Assembly: GCA_902768065.1 (NCBI GenBank)
Contig: CACXJP010000004.1
Span: 1 to 45,631 of the forward strand
Length of the DNA: 45,631 bases
Direction: 5' to 3'
DNA from: an uncultured Erysipelotrichaceae bacterium
GTDB lineage: Bacteria > Bacillota_I > Bacilli_A > RF39 > UBA660
Within the stretch, counting starts at the first letter, position 1; the number at the start of each line of letters is the position of its first letter. Shown here in pieces: positions 1 to 8,659 of this stretch. The position numbers and the translations under genes are program-made. Below the pieces are notes generated by a model. It saw only the letters and a program-made list of their open reading frames with translations, made no database searches and was not told where the DNA came from.

Positions 1-177
1 GTTTGTCAGTTTGGTAAATATTTAGATCACTATAAGAATAAAACACAATTCTTAATAATCACTCATAAAAAGAAGACAATGGAATATGCTAATACATTAT
101 ATGGAATAACAATGCAAGAGTCAGGTGTATCAAAATTAGTAAGTGTTAAATTACAAGATGCAAATGAAATATTATAA
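1..177 (+). CDS. smc: Chromosome partition protein SMC, C-terminal end (partial)
   Basis: This is the last 58 codons of a gene that begins outside the window. The translation contains QFLIITHKKKTMEYANTLYG and ends in MQESGVSKLVSVKL, which matches the extreme C-terminal half of the SMC ATPase head, after the signature and Walker B regions. SMC is the coiled-coil ATPase of the condensin complex with ScpA/ScpB that compacts and segregates the chromosome. It ends in TAA and is followed directly by a hairpin terminator, so it closes its operon. Identification is firm despite the short length because this tail is highly conserved. Confidence 0.9.
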   Translation, partial: VCQFGKYLDHYKNKTQFLIITHKKKTMEYANTLYGITMQESGVSKLVSVKLQDANEIL

Positions 178-202
178 AGAAGTGGTTACTTCTTTTTTTT
201 TT
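178..202 (+). terminator. Rho-independent terminator after smc
   Basis: The stem AGAAGT/ACTTCT (178-183 with 188-193) has a GGTT loop and is followed by a run of T. It starts at the base after the smc stop. Confidence 0.85.
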
Positions 203-230
203 AGAAAAAAAATACTTCAAATGAAGTATT
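203..230 (-). terminator. Terminator of the surface-protein gene (minus strand)
   Basis: The inverted repeat AATACTTC/GAAGTATT (211-218 with 223-230) is followed on the minus strand by a T run (the A run at 205-212 on the plus strand). It touches the stop codon of the minus-strand gene. Confidence 0.8.
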
Positions 231-1387
231 TAATTACTTTTTTTACGAACCATTAATAATCCACCAACAATTCCAATTATAGAAATAACTAGTACAATAA
301 CCATTTTCATTATATTATCACCAGTAGTAGGATTACTTACAACTTCAGTACTTTTTTTACTATCAGAAGAATTATTATTAATAAATGCTTTTAATTTACT
401 TATTAATAAATTCATATTATCAATATTTTCAGAAAATTCATTAGCTTGTTGTGTAAAATCATCTTCGCTACTATTAGTATCTAAATAGAATGGACTACCG
501 GCATCAAGTAATTCTTTAAAATCAGTAGCTTCTTGAATTAATTCTTCTAATTCACTTTTCTTATCATTTGATAACTTAGAAGTATCAAAATCTAAAGCTT
601 CTGTAATAGCATCTCCCAAACTAGAAGTATTTACAACTACATTATTAAGAGCAGTAACAAATTGATATATCATTTCTTTATAATTACTAATATGAAGAGT
701 TTGATCATAATCATAAAAAGTAACCATAACATTATTTAAAGCTAACATAGCATTACCATCATTCGTTAAATCTTTTAAAGTATTATAACTAGTAGAATCA
801 ATTAAATCTTTAGAATCATCAATACCACTTAAAGCATCAACATAATATTGAAGTAAACTCATATCATAAACATACCAATTACCACTATATTTTCCATCAC
901 CATCAACAGAAGTACCACAATCAAAATAAGAACCACCTTCTAAATAAGCTAAATTAACAGTTTGTTTTCTGTTACTATGAGAATCATTACCAGAAAATAT
1001 AATATAATTAAATTTTACAAAATCTTCATCATATTGATATGAATAAATATCATGACCATCAATTTGTTCATTAGTATTAGTCATTTCAATACCAGGCCAA
1101 AATCCTCCAGTAGGAACATCACCAGTAGATTTTTCATATAAGTATATTTTTACATCAGTCCAATCATTAGAATTTTTAAAATAAATTGTTTCACCCTTCT
1201 TAATAGAAGTCCTTACACCAATAGAAGGTTTATAATTATTTGAAGAATCAAAAGTAGTACCCGGAACTATATTTTGAATAGTCTGTCTATCATTTTCATC
1301 CTTAACATTATAATCGCTCGCATCAACCATTACTGGTAATATAAATAAACAACATAAAACCCCAAAAATTAAAGAAATCTTCTTCAT
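230..1387 (-). CDS. Sortase-anchored surface protein with a CBM26-like starch-binding module
   Basis: This is a 385-residue secreted surface protein. Residues 1-23 form a signal peptide (MKKISLIFGVLCCLFILP...). Residues ~55-160 resemble a family 26 starch-binding module: IYFKNSNDWTDVKIYLY, then a WPGIEM stretch, then FNYIIFSGND, the order of the aromatic and Asn residues that hold alpha-glucan in this family. Residues ~175-345 look helical and have no recognised domain. The C-terminus is a cell-wall sorting signal: NPTTGD, a hydrophobic stretch and the basic tail RKKSN. Inference: it is fixed to the wall by the sortase encoded divergently next door and binds starch-like glycans. No catalytic domain is visible, so it is probably a binding protein rather than an amylase. 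Confidence 0.75.
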   Translation of the reverse strand: MKKISLIFGVLCCLFILPVMVDASDYNVKDENDRQTIQNIVPGTTFDSSNNYKPSIGVRTSIKKGETIYFKNSNDWTDVKIYLYEKSTGDVPTGGFWPGIEMTNTNEQIDGHDIYSYQYDEDFVKFNYIIFSGNDSHSNRKQTVNLAYLEGGSYFDCGTSVDGDGKYSGNWYVYDMSLLQYYVDALSGIDDSKDLIDSTSYNTLKDLTNDGNAMLALNNVMVTFYDYDQTLHISNYKEMIYQFVTALNNVVVNTSSLGDAITEALDFDTSKLSNDKKSELEELIQEATDFKELLDAGSPFYLDTNSSEDDFTQQANEFSENIDNMNLLISKLKAFINNNSSDSKKSTEVVSNPTTGDNIMKMVIVLVISIIGIVGGLLMVRKKSN

Positions 1388-1461
1388 AACAACACATCCT
1401 TATTATATATCATATATTATAATAATACAAATCTATGTAATTTGTCAACTAACAATAAATT

Positions 1462-1499
1462 AATATTTCATATGAAATATTAAAAAAATGATGTATAAT
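1462..1499 (+). promoter_or_regulatory. Sortase promoter with adjoining perfect palindrome
   Basis: TGTATAAT at 1492-1499 is a good -10. Just upstream, 1462-1481 is a perfect 20-bp palindrome (AATATTTCA and its complement) lying over the -35 area, where a dimeric regulator could bind. The operator role is inference. Confidence 0.5.
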
Positions 1500-1520
1500 A
1501 GCATTAGAATAGGAGTATGT

Positions 1521-2513
1521 ATGAACAAAAAGACTAAAGAGGAAAAAATAGAAATTTTAACATTTGAACCTTCAGAATCTCCACCAGATAATACAAAAAT
1601 TAATAAAAAAGAGGCTCAAAATGAAAAAATAGAAGAACCATTTGAAAAAAAACAAGAAAATCAAATAGATAAACAAGTAAAAGAAAACAAAAAAATCAAA
1701 AAAAAAATAAAACTTAAAAAGAAAGTTTATATTATCTTATTATTTATAAGTATCAGTTTGTTACTATATTCATCATTTGAAATTGTAAAATGGTTTTTGG
1801 ATAATCATAATACAAAAGATACAATTAATGATATTAAAGATAATACTAAAGTAAAAGAAAAAAAAGATACAGAAAATACAGAAATAATTCAAACTGAAGA
1901 AATAGATCCTAGTAATCCATATTGGGATTATATAAAAATGAACTTATTAGATGTTGATTTCAGTGAATTAAAGAAAACAAATAATCAAACAGTAGGTTGG
2001 ATTCAAGTTAAGAATACAAATATAAATTATCCATTTGTTCAAACTAGTGACAATGAGTTTTACCTCAATCACTCATATAATAAATCAAAAAACAACGCTG
2101 GTTGGATATTTATGGATTATAGAAATAATCCAACAGAATATGATGATAATACTATATTATATGGACATGGTAGATATGATAAGACAATGTTTGGTTCTTT
2201 AAAAAAAATCTTAACTAGTGGATGGTTAAACAATAGTGAAAATTATGTTGTTAGGCTTTCTACAGAATATGAAAATACAATGTGGCAAGTATTTAGTGTA
2301 TATAAAATAAATACAACAACAGATTACTTAACTATATATTTTCCAACCCCTGATAATAAAACAGAATTTTTAAATAATTTAAAAAATAGATCAGCATATG
2401 ACTTTAATACTCCAGTGAATGCTAATGACAAAATATTAACACTATCTACATGTTATAGTGATAGTGAAAGAGTAGTGCTTCATGCTAAACTAATAAAAAG
2501 AGAAAAAAGATAA
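1521..2513 (+). CDS. Class B sortase
   Basis: This is a membrane-anchored cysteine transpeptidase that joins sorting-signal proteins to peptidoglycan. An in-frame ATG lies at 1488, but the -10 box TATAAT (1494-1499) falls after it. ATG 1521 has AGGAG six bases upstream and is the chosen start (330 residues). A Lys/Glu-rich cytoplasmic tail (~1-65) precedes one membrane segment (YIILLFISISLLLYSSF) and the catalytic domain. Catalytic residues are visible: His in LYGHGRYDKTMFGSL, Cys in TLSTC, Arg in SERVVLHAKL. The fold order and TLSTC motif fit class B. The divergently encoded NPTTG protein at 230-1387 is its obvious substrate candidate. The charged N-terminal tail is longer than usual. Confidence 0.88.
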   Translation: MNKKTKEEKIEILTFEPSESPPDNTKINKKEAQNEKIEEPFEKKQENQIDKQVKENKKIKKKIKLKKKVYIILLFISISLLLYSSFEIVKWFLDNHNTKDTINDIKDNTKVKEKKDTENTEIIQTEEIDPSNPYWDYIKMNLLDVDFSELKKTNNQTVGWIQVKNTNINYPFVQTSDNEFYLNHSYNKSKNNAGWIFMDYRNNPTEYDDNTILYGHGRYDKTMFGSLKKILTSGWLNNSENYVVRLSTEYENTMWQVFSVYKINTTTDYLTIYFPTPDNKTEFLNNLKNRSAYDFNTPVNANDKILTLSTCYSDSERVVLHAKLIKREKR

Positions 2514-2539
2514 AATATAAATAAAAAAGGAGAAGTAAT

Positions 2540-3309
2540 ATGAAAAAAAACAATTTATATAATAATAATCATAATATTAGTAATGACTACACTAGGATTA
2601 GGTGCTTTTATAGCATATGATAAGTTATTTGTAAATACAAATAATAAAGAAACAACATCGTCAAAAATAGAGAAAAGTAAAAATAAAGAAGAATTAGATA
2701 TAAATGATTCAACAGTACAAGAATTATTTTCTGCATTTGAAATGACACCATGTTACATGTCAGTAGATGGATTAAATAATGATAATAGAGTAAGATTAAG
2801 ACTAGCATATGATAACGCAGAATATAAAAATGTTTATTCTAGCAATTGTTTTGATTCTGAAGGTGTATTATCAACACTGTGGAGAAAGCATGAATAATCA
2901 AATGAGTGATAAATATATTAAAGGTGGAATAACTGAAGCATTCAAGGAAAAAGCAAAAAATAACAGTACAAAAGCTATAGGCCAAGATAAATTAGAAAAA
3001 ATTTACAAAAAGTTATTTGGAAGCAATTATACAATTAAACATGAAAGTTTTGGATTAGTAACAACGATAGAACCAAAATGTGCCCTAATGTATTACTCAT
3101 CAGCTAAACAAAAATATGTTCAGTATAGTGGAGAATGTGGAGGATCATGTGCTGAAAAAACTCAAAATATTACTAAAGCATATAAACAAGATAATAAATT
3201 ATGTATAGAAACAGACTACAGTGATGCAACTGGTAAACAAAGTAAGATAAATTATGAATTTAAACTAGAAAATAATAATTATACATTTGTAAAAGCAGAA
3301 GAAAAATAA
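2540..3309 (+). pseudogene. Single-pass exported protein gene broken by two frameshifts
   Basis: The ribosome site AAGGAG and ATG 2540 open a reading frame that fails within the eight-A run 2543-2550. With seven A it reads MKKTIYIIIIILV and continues into MTTLGLGAFIAYDK, a plausible membrane anchor. The middle part (2583-2897) ends in frame at TAA 2895. The rest continues in a third frame to 3309 (MNNQMSDKYIKGGITEAFKE...). Both shifts correspond to one extra base. The C-terminal half has Cys residues in ECGGSCAEK. The family is not recognised. It follows the sortase by 26 bases, so it was probably co-transcribed. It could be a real pseudogene, a slippage-expressed gene or sequence error. Confidence 0.6.
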
Positions 3310-3334
3310 TACCAATCAAGGTATTATTTTTTTA
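3306..3334. terminator. Bidirectional terminator
   Basis: The stem AATACC/GGTATT (3308-3313 with 3320-3325) has T runs on both strands and serves the broken gene on the left and def on the right, which converge here. Confidence 0.75.
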
Positions 3335-3880
3335 TATACTTCTATATTCGTCTTTTCCTTTATATGGATTTTTCTTATCAATATGATCAATAAATAGAAT
3401 TCCATTTAAATGATCTAATTCATGTTGGAAACAAATTGCAAGATCTTCTCTAGCACGTACGTTAATCTTTCTTCCTTCCATATCATATGCTTCCATTGTA
3501 ACTCTTGCATATCTTGGAACAATTCCTTCAACAGGTCTATTAACAGAAAGACAACCTTCACCTTCTTCAACATATATTTTTTCCATTGAATTTGAGATGA
3601 TTCTAGGATTAATCAAAATATATGTATCAAATTCACCTTCATCAACTTCGTGTACAACAACAAAGTATCTTTTTGGTATTCCAAGTTGTATTGCAGACAT
3701 TCCCATTCCAGGTCTTAAATCATATTTTTCACTTAATTCATCTATTTGACTATCATGTAAATATTTAATCATTGTATCTATTGTCTCTTTATCCTTTTTT
3801 GTTAATGGAAAAGTAACTTCTTTACTTACAGTTCTAAGTATTTTTTCTTTTTCGTCTAAAATATCTTTTGTCTTTAACAC
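3332..3880 (-). CDS. def: Peptide deformylase
   Basis: This metalloenzyme removes the formyl group from the N-terminal methionine of new proteins. All three motifs are present: GMGMSAIQLG (motif 1, with Ser where Ala is common), EGCLS (metal Cys) and QHELDHLNG (metal His and catalytic Glu). The chosen start is a GTG at 3880, five bases after a GAGGTGG ribosome site, giving MLKTKDIL, which matches the usual MxTMKDI opening. A GTG three codons upstream is also open. At ~182 residues with an insertion before the EGCLS motif it fits the type 2 (Gram-positive) class. It is convergent with the broken gene at 2540. Confidence 0.95.
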   Translation of the reverse strand: MLKTKDILDEKEKILRTVSKEVTFPLTKKDKETIDTMIKYLHDSQIDELSEKYDLRPGMGMSAIQLGIPKRYFVVVHEVDEGEFDTYILINPRIISNSMEKIYVEEGEGCLSVNRPVEGIVPRYARVTMEAYDMEGRKINVRAREDLAICFQHELDHLNGILFIDHIDKKNPYKGKDEYRSI

Positions 3881-3949
3881 TAATACCACCTCAACTCCAT
3901 ATATTTTAACAAATAATTTAAGAAATTTAAAGTTAAAATCCTAAAGTAT

Positions 3950-4915
3950 TTATTTTTTTTCTTTAGTTTTTTGATATTTCTTAATTTTATTAACAATACT
4001 ATTAAATTTATCACGTTGATTATTTAAATAATAATCTTTTGTTTCATCACCATAGTTTAGTTCAATATTATCAATTATTCCACAAATTCTTCTAAAACCA
4101 TCGTCGTCTTCTAAAATTTTGTTAATTCTATAAATTGTATTTTCTATTCTTCCATCTACAATATTTTCTTCAAGAATTTTTCTTATTTCATCAATTTCCC
4201 AAAGATCTCTAACTACTTCAACACTTCCTTCGTAACCATGATCTTCCATCATTTCATCTCTATTTAAAGTGCTTAAAAAATCTAACACATCTTCATCATC
4301 AGTTATATTTTCCAAGTTTAGTATTTCTTTCATAATTTCAGTAGTTTGAATTGTATTAACTGCTTCATCAAAGTAAGAAAAATGTTGGTTTTCTGTTAGA
4401 GTATCTTTTTTTGAATTATATCTATAAAGATAATGAGCAAGTCCTGTTCTCATATAATAATCGGTTATATTTTCATTTTGATAAATACCATAATTGAGTA
4501 ATTTACCTTTAATTAAATGTGCCATCTCATGACAAAATGAATTTAGTATTTTAACAATAGTAACATCTTTTAAACTACAAATGACAAAAGGATCTCTCTT
4601 AGCATAATTAATACTATCCCATACTTCATCATAGACAAATAAATGTCCCTGGCAAGAAACAGCAAATGTTCTAGTATGTTCATCATCCTCATCTTCAAAT
4701 TCAATTTCAATTTCATATTTTTCTAAAATATTACTTATCGTATCATTTTCTAAATAAAAATCAGTATTTAAAAATAAATCACATACTATATCTGGATAGT
4801 TTTTAAATTTACATAATAATCCATATATCGCACAAATAAAAAATGGTTTAATATCATTATCTTCTGGAAACATTTTATTAACAACCATTTTTGCTAATCT
4901 ATAGAACCCCTCCAT
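3950..4915 (-). CDS. Protein with HExxH motif, putative zinc metallopeptidase
   Basis: This is a soluble protein of about 321 residues, rich in Asp/Glu. It contains CHEMAHLIKGKL near residue 130, an HExxH zinc signature, with acidic runs nearby (EFEDEDDEHTRTF). No signal peptide is visible. The reading frame is open to 4984, but ATG 4915 (MEGFYRLAKMVV) has an AGGTGA ribosome site and lies downstream of the promoter at 4932-4959, so it is the likely start. The family is not recognised and a third zinc ligand cannot be assigned with certainty. It could be a cytoplasmic metallopeptidase or a structural relative. Confidence 0.6.
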   Translation of the reverse strand: MEGFYRLAKMVVNKMFPEDNDIKPFFICAIYGLLCKFKNYPDIVCDLFLNTDFYLENDTISNILEKYEIEIEFEDEDDEHTRTFAVSCQGHLFVYDEVWDSINYAKRDPFVICSLKDVTIVKILNSFCHEMAHLIKGKLLNYGIYQNENITDYYMRTGLAHYLYRYNSKKDTLTENQHFSYFDEAVNTIQTTEIMKEILNLENITDDEDVLDFLSTLNRDEMMEDHGYEGSVEVVRDLWEIDEIRKILEENIVDGRIENTIYRINKILEDDDGFRRICGIIDNIELNYGDETKDYYLNNQRDKFNSIVNKIKKYQKTKEKK

Positions 4916-4931
4916 AAAATCACCTGCGTAT

Positions 4932-4959
4932 ATTATACTCAAAAATGAAAAAAAGTCAA
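4932..4959 (-). promoter_or_regulatory. Promoter of the HExxH gene
   Basis: On the minus strand, TTGACT (4959-4954) and TATAAT (4937-4932) are separated by 16 bases, close to the sigma-A consensus. Confidence 0.7.
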
Positions 4960-4961
4960 AA

Positions 4962-4982
4962 AAAGAACCTTTTATAAGGTTC
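4962..4982 (-). terminator. Terminator of the YjcZ-like gene
   Basis: On the minus strand the inverted repeat GAACC/GGTTC around TTATAA is followed by eight T. It lies directly after the small gene at 4988-5134. Confidence 0.7.
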
Positions 4983-4987
4983 AATTA

Positions 4988-5134
4988 CTAATTAGAAAAT
5001 CTATTACCAATAATAATAACTAAGAGAATAAATAATACTAAAACAATTGCATAATTATTTCTATTTTGATAGTTACCTACAGGATAATAATAAGAAGTTT
5101 GATTAGGGCAACAAGTCCCACCATTATAAAACAT
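4988..5134 (-). CDS. YjcZ-like small membrane protein (48 residues)
   Basis: A 48-residue peptide starts MFYNGGTCCPNQTSYYYP and ends in one hydrophobic helix (YAIVLVLFILLVIIIGNRF). The pattern of a Tyr/Asn/Gly-rich head followed by a single C-terminal helix resembles the YjcZ family of small proteins known from spore formers. A strong AGGAGG ribosome site lies six bases before ATG 5134, and a terminator follows. The Cys pair is unusual. The cellular role in this organism is unknown. Confidence 0.7.
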   Translation of the reverse strand: MFYNGGTCCPNQTSYYYPVGNYQNRNNYAIVLVLFILLVIIIGNRFSN

Positions 5135-5253
5135 AATATCCTCCTTTTCTAATATAAATTATGTTAATTTACATTTTTTGCTAGTAAATTTAGCCTAGAA
5201 AATTTATTAATAATTAATTTTATGTTATATTTATAGTAGAAGGGAGAATGCAA

Positions 5254-6390
5254 ATGATAAAGAAATTAAAGTATTTAGATAAGCCTTTATTGATTGTTAC
5301 TATTCTTTTGTTTGTAATTGGATTAGTAATGGTTTTTTCAGCTTCAAATGTTACAGCATATATGTCACAAGCAGTAAGTCCTTATAATTATTTTTTCAGG
5401 CAATCAGTTTTTTTGGTTGCTGGAATAATATTATTTGTTTTTATGATTCCATTTAATACATATGTTTATGGTAAAGTAGCAAGGCCATTTCTCTTATTTA
5501 ATATTGCTGCCTTAGTTGCATTATTAATATATGGAAGTGCAAAAAACCAAGCAATAAGCTGGTTTGACCTAGGTTTTGTTAGTATTCAACCATCAGAGTT
5601 TGTAAAAGTAATAACAATTATATTTTTAGCAGATTATTATGAGATACATAAAAAAAGTTTGGATGGGTGGATAGCAACTTTATATCCAATAGGAATATGT
5701 ATTGCTATTGCGGGATTAATCTTTGTTCAACCGGATTTAGGAACAACAATTATATATTCAGCAATAGTTGCTATTATATTTTTCTCAGTACCTATTGCAA
5801 AAGAAATAAAGTATAAAATATCGTTTGTAGCAATAGCCCTGGTTCTTCTTGGAGGTTTTGCTATAATGAGTATGGGTAAAAATATCTTAGAAGATAGACA
5901 AAAAGAAAGATTTGATATATCAAATCCATGTGCAAAAATATTAAGTAATGGTAATCAGGTTTGTAATTGTTATATAGCTATTAATAATGGTGGTCTAATG
6001 GGAGTAGGACTTGGAAATTCTACTCAAAAGTACTTATATCTACCAGAACCATACACAGACTTTATATTTGCAATAATTGTAGAAGAATTAGGTGTAGTAA
6101 CAGGAGTAATAATACTTTTATTATATTTGATAGTTTTATTTAGAATATTATTAATTGGAAGGCAATCGCCGACTAATAGGGGAGCAATCCTCTGTTATGG
6201 AATAGCAGCATATATCTTTTTACACATAACCGTAAATCTATTAGGTATTATGGGACTTATGCCAATGACAGGAGTACCTTTACCGTTTATGAGTTATGGA
6301 GGTAGTTATACAATATGTTTAATTGCTGCATTAACTGTGGTTCAAAGAGTTAATATAGATACAAAATTATATAATGAAAAGAGGGGATAA
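5254..6390 (+). CDS. ftsW: FtsW/RodA/SpoVE family peptidoglycan glycosyltransferase
   Basis: This polytopic membrane protein (~10 helices) polymerises lipid II glycan strands with a partner class B penicillin-binding protein. Diagnostic stretches are IQPSEFVKV, FVQPDLGTTI, LPEPYTDFIFAIIVEELG (with the catalytic Asp in YTDFIFA) and GVPLPFMSYGGS. Two ATGs are close together. The one at 5254 has AGGGAG seven bases upstream, while the one at 5248 is too close to it. The length of ~378 residues fits FtsW or SpoVE. FtsW is preferred over RodA because of PYTDFIFA..EELG, though the paralogue cannot be settled from one copy. Its end overlaps the next gene. Confidence 0.85.
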   Translation: MIKKLKYLDKPLLIVTILLFVIGLVMVFSASNVTAYMSQAVSPYNYFFRQSVFLVAGIILFVFMIPFNTYVYGKVARPFLLFNIAALVALLIYGSAKNQAISWFDLGFVSIQPSEFVKVITIIFLADYYEIHKKSLDGWIATLYPIGICIAIAGLIFVQPDLGTTIIYSAIVAIIFFSVPIAKEIKYKISFVAIALVLLGGFAIMSMGKNILEDRQKERFDISNPCAKILSNGNQVCNCYIAINNGGLMGVGLGNSTQKYLYLPEPYTDFIFAIIVEELGVVTGVIILLLYLIVLFRILLIGRQSPTNRGAILCYGIAAYIFLHITVNLLGIMGLMPMTGVPLPFMSYGGSYTICLIAALTVVQRVNIDTKLYNEKRG

Positions 6391-7292
6391 TAAGAAAAAT
6401 AAACAGTTGAAAATGTTTATTTTGTTATTAATCTTTATTGGTGTTTTAGGAATTGGATATGCAACTATACAGAATATAAATTTTAACATAAATGGTAATT
6501 ACACAGCTTCTGTAGATAGTGATAACTACAATGCTCATTTTAATAGAAATGTTACACCAACTGTTTCATCTGATAATATTAATGCCAATATAGATGAAGA
6601 TGATGATAAAGTTGCAATCTAATCTAGTAACAATGGATGATGAAGCAACAGTAACCTTTAATGTAATAAATGAATCAAATGGTATAGCAACATTATTATC
6701 TTTGGAAATAACAAATAGTAATACAGAGTATTTTAATGTTTCTAAAGATATTCAAAAAACAAATTTACTTGCGGGAGAAAATACTAATGTAACAATCACC
6801 GTTTCACTTAAAAAGCTTCCAATTAGTGAATCAGTATCATCTAGTATCAAATTAAAGATTAAAGCAAATCCAATCGAGAATGAGGAAACTTTATATTTAT
6901 ATGGAAATCCAAATACACCTGGAATCCAAACATATACTAATTATTATGATTTAAATAAAAATGTATTCCTTTCTAAAAGAGGTAATAATATTGAATTATG
7001 TATAATTAAAAAAGGAACAGTAACCTGTATGACTAATGACTACAATACAAGTGATTCAGTAATGATTCGCGCAGTAAGAGGAGAAAATGATGAAGGATAT
7101 TGTAGTTTTGGAGCTATGGATCCTCCTGATTGTGATCCTTGGGAAGATGAAGATTGTGAATTAATAAATATGAGTTCATGTTCATATAATGGATTAAGCT
7201 GTAATATTTCAAGTGATAATTATATTAGTTGTTATGATAATACAACAAATGCAAGGTGTTATATAAATACAGAAGGAGCAGGATGTAATTAA
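6374..7292 (+). pseudogene. Exported protein with TasA-like N-terminus and Cys-rich tail, frameshifted
   Basis: The first frame (6374-6622) encodes a membrane/signal segment MFILLLIFIGVLGIGYAT followed by a beta-rich part. It stops at TAA 6620, and the second frame (open 6594-7292) carries on (NLVTMDDEATVTFNVINES). Removing one T near 6619 joins them into ~305 residues. The GIGYAT segment and following NINGNYTASV resemble secreted TasA/CalY-like matrix proteins; that is a resemblance only. The last 60 residues hold nine Cys and an acidic PPDCDPWEDEDCE stretch. It overlaps ftsW by 17 bases, so it is translationally coupled. It could be disabled, or a base may be wrong. Confidence 0.6.
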
Positions 7293-7309
7293 TATCTTGC
7301 TTTTTTTTT
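7278..7309 (+). terminator. Rho-independent terminator
   Basis: GCAGGAT/ATCTTGC (7278-7284 with 7294-7300, one G-U pair) is followed by nine T. The stem overlaps the end of the frameshifted gene. Confidence 0.8.
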
Positions 7310-7459
7310 GCAAAAAATATACAATAATTCTTAAATGAAGAAAAAAACTATGTTTTTATATGATAATAGTTGATATTTATGATTTGAAATAAAATCTATA
7401 AAAAATAGGAAATAATAAATTAGCAAAATAATTATCTTATAGTATATAACCCAAAAAAC

Positions 7460-7488
7460 TTGAAAAAAATCTAAAAATATGGTATAAT
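7460..7488 (+). promoter_or_regulatory. Sigma-A promoter of the DHH gene
   Basis: TTGAAA at 7460-7465, a 17-base spacer and TATAAT at 7483-7488 preceded by TG, making an extended -10. The 170 bases between the terminator and this promoter hold nothing else that I recognise. Confidence 0.8.
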
Positions 7489-7523
7489 GTTGCCTATCTT
7501 TAGAGGGGTAGAGGAGTTAGTGT

Positions 7524-8603
7524 ATGAATACGTTAAAAGAGCTCAGAAATAAGCTTGAAAATGAAATGAAAAAATGTTCACAAGTATTTATAATTGGGCA
7601 TAATGGACCTGACTTAGACGCAATTGGTTCAGCAATTGGACTATGTACTCTTGCAAAATACTATAAAAAACCAGCATATATTATTGTTGATGATGATTTA
7701 TCTAAAGTAGATTCAAGTGTAAAAAAAGTAATTGATGAATGCAAAGATAGTATAAATATTATAAAAAAAGAAAAAGCCTTGGAAATGGTAAATTCCGATT
7801 CATTATTAATTTTAACAGACGTTAATAAAGAAGATATGATTTCACTTGGTAGTGATGTATATAAGTATAAAGAAATAATAACAATAGACCATCATGGAGA
7901 AAATGATAAAACAGTAAAAACAGAAAATAAGTTTATAAGACAAGATGTTTCTAGTGCAAGTGAGATAGTTTCTGCAATTTTAAATATGAACAAGATTCCA
8001 TATGGATCAACTGTTGCAAATTACCTTTTAGCTGGAATAAATCTTGATACAAAAAGATTTAAACAAAATGTAACGGAAAAGACTCATGATACTGCAGAAA
8101 AACTTATTCGACATGGCGCTGATATCGATAAAGTAAATGAACTGTTTTTAGAGGATTTTGATAGTTTTTGTAGAATAAGTAATTTAATAATAAATGGTAC
8201 AACTTTAAAACAATACTCAAGTTCATTACTTGAAACAATAAATGTATCATTTACACTTAATAGAAATAGTCCAGCAACAATTTATTCAGTAGTTGATTTG
8301 GCAAAGACAGCAGATAGAATGATGAAGTTTTATGGAATAGATGCTGCTTTTGCTATAGGGTTTTTAGACGATACTAGTATTTATATATCAGCAAGAAGTA
8401 ATAAGAAGGTTAATGTAAACAAGATAATGAGTGAGTTAAAAGGTGGAGGGAATCCGCAATGTGCAGGAGCAAGGATATATGCAGATGACTTATTTCAAGT
8501 AGAAAATAAATTGATGGATGCAGTACCTGCAGGATTATCTGATAAAGAAAATATTATTGAAGAACCACCTGTAATTAAAAAGAAACAAATAAAAAGAAAA
8601 TAG
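7524..8603 (+). CDS. DHH/DHHA1 phosphoesterase, GdpP-catalytic-domain-like
   Basis: A 359-residue cytoplasmic protein. The metal-binding motifs of the DHH superfamily are visible: GHNGPDLDAIGSA (~25-37), ILTDVN (~99) and IDHHGE (~122). SSASEIV follows, and the DHHA1 motif GGGNPQCAGA lies near residue 310. The residues around the motifs resemble the catalytic part of GdpP, the cyclic-di-AMP phosphodiesterase. There are no membrane helices, PAS or degenerate GGDEF domains here, so this is a stand-alone catalytic unit. Substrate could be c-di-AMP, pApA or short oligonucleotides (NrnA-like). It sits just upstream of comEA with a terminator between. Confidence 0.8.
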   Translation: MNTLKELRNKLENEMKKCSQVFIIGHNGPDLDAIGSAIGLCTLAKYYKKPAYIIVDDDLSKVDSSVKKVIDECKDSINIIKKEKALEMVNSDSLLILTDVNKEDMISLGSDVYKYKEIITIDHHGENDKTVKTENKFIRQDVSSASEIVSAILNMNKIPYGSTVANYLLAGINLDTKRFKQNVTEKTHDTAEKLIRHGADIDKVNELFLEDFDSFCRISNLIINGTTLKQYSSSLLETINVSFTLNRNSPATIYSVVDLAKTADRMMKFYGIDAAFAIGFLDDTSIYISARSNKKVNVNKIMSELKGGGNPQCAGARIYADDLFQVENKLMDAVPAGLSDKENIIEEPPVIKKKQIKRK

Positions 8604-8605
8604 AA

Positions 8606-8634
8606 AGAAAAGTGCTATACTTTTCTTTTTTTTT
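8606..8634 (+). terminator. Rho-independent terminator
   Basis: AGAAAAGT/ACTTTTCT (8606-8613 with 8619-8626) is followed by T. It separates the DHH gene from comEA. Confidence 0.85.
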
Positions 8635-8659
8635 GAATAATAAAAATGGAGGTGAGATT

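Noticed and set aside
1488..1520. ATG 1488 as the sortase start
   Set aside because: The -10 box lies downstream of it at 1494-1499, and ATG 1521 has a good ribosome site.
7310..7459. A possible gene or RNA between the frameshifted exported-protein gene and the DHH promoter
   Set aside because: AT-rich sequence without a plausible reading frame, strong hairpin or ribosome site.
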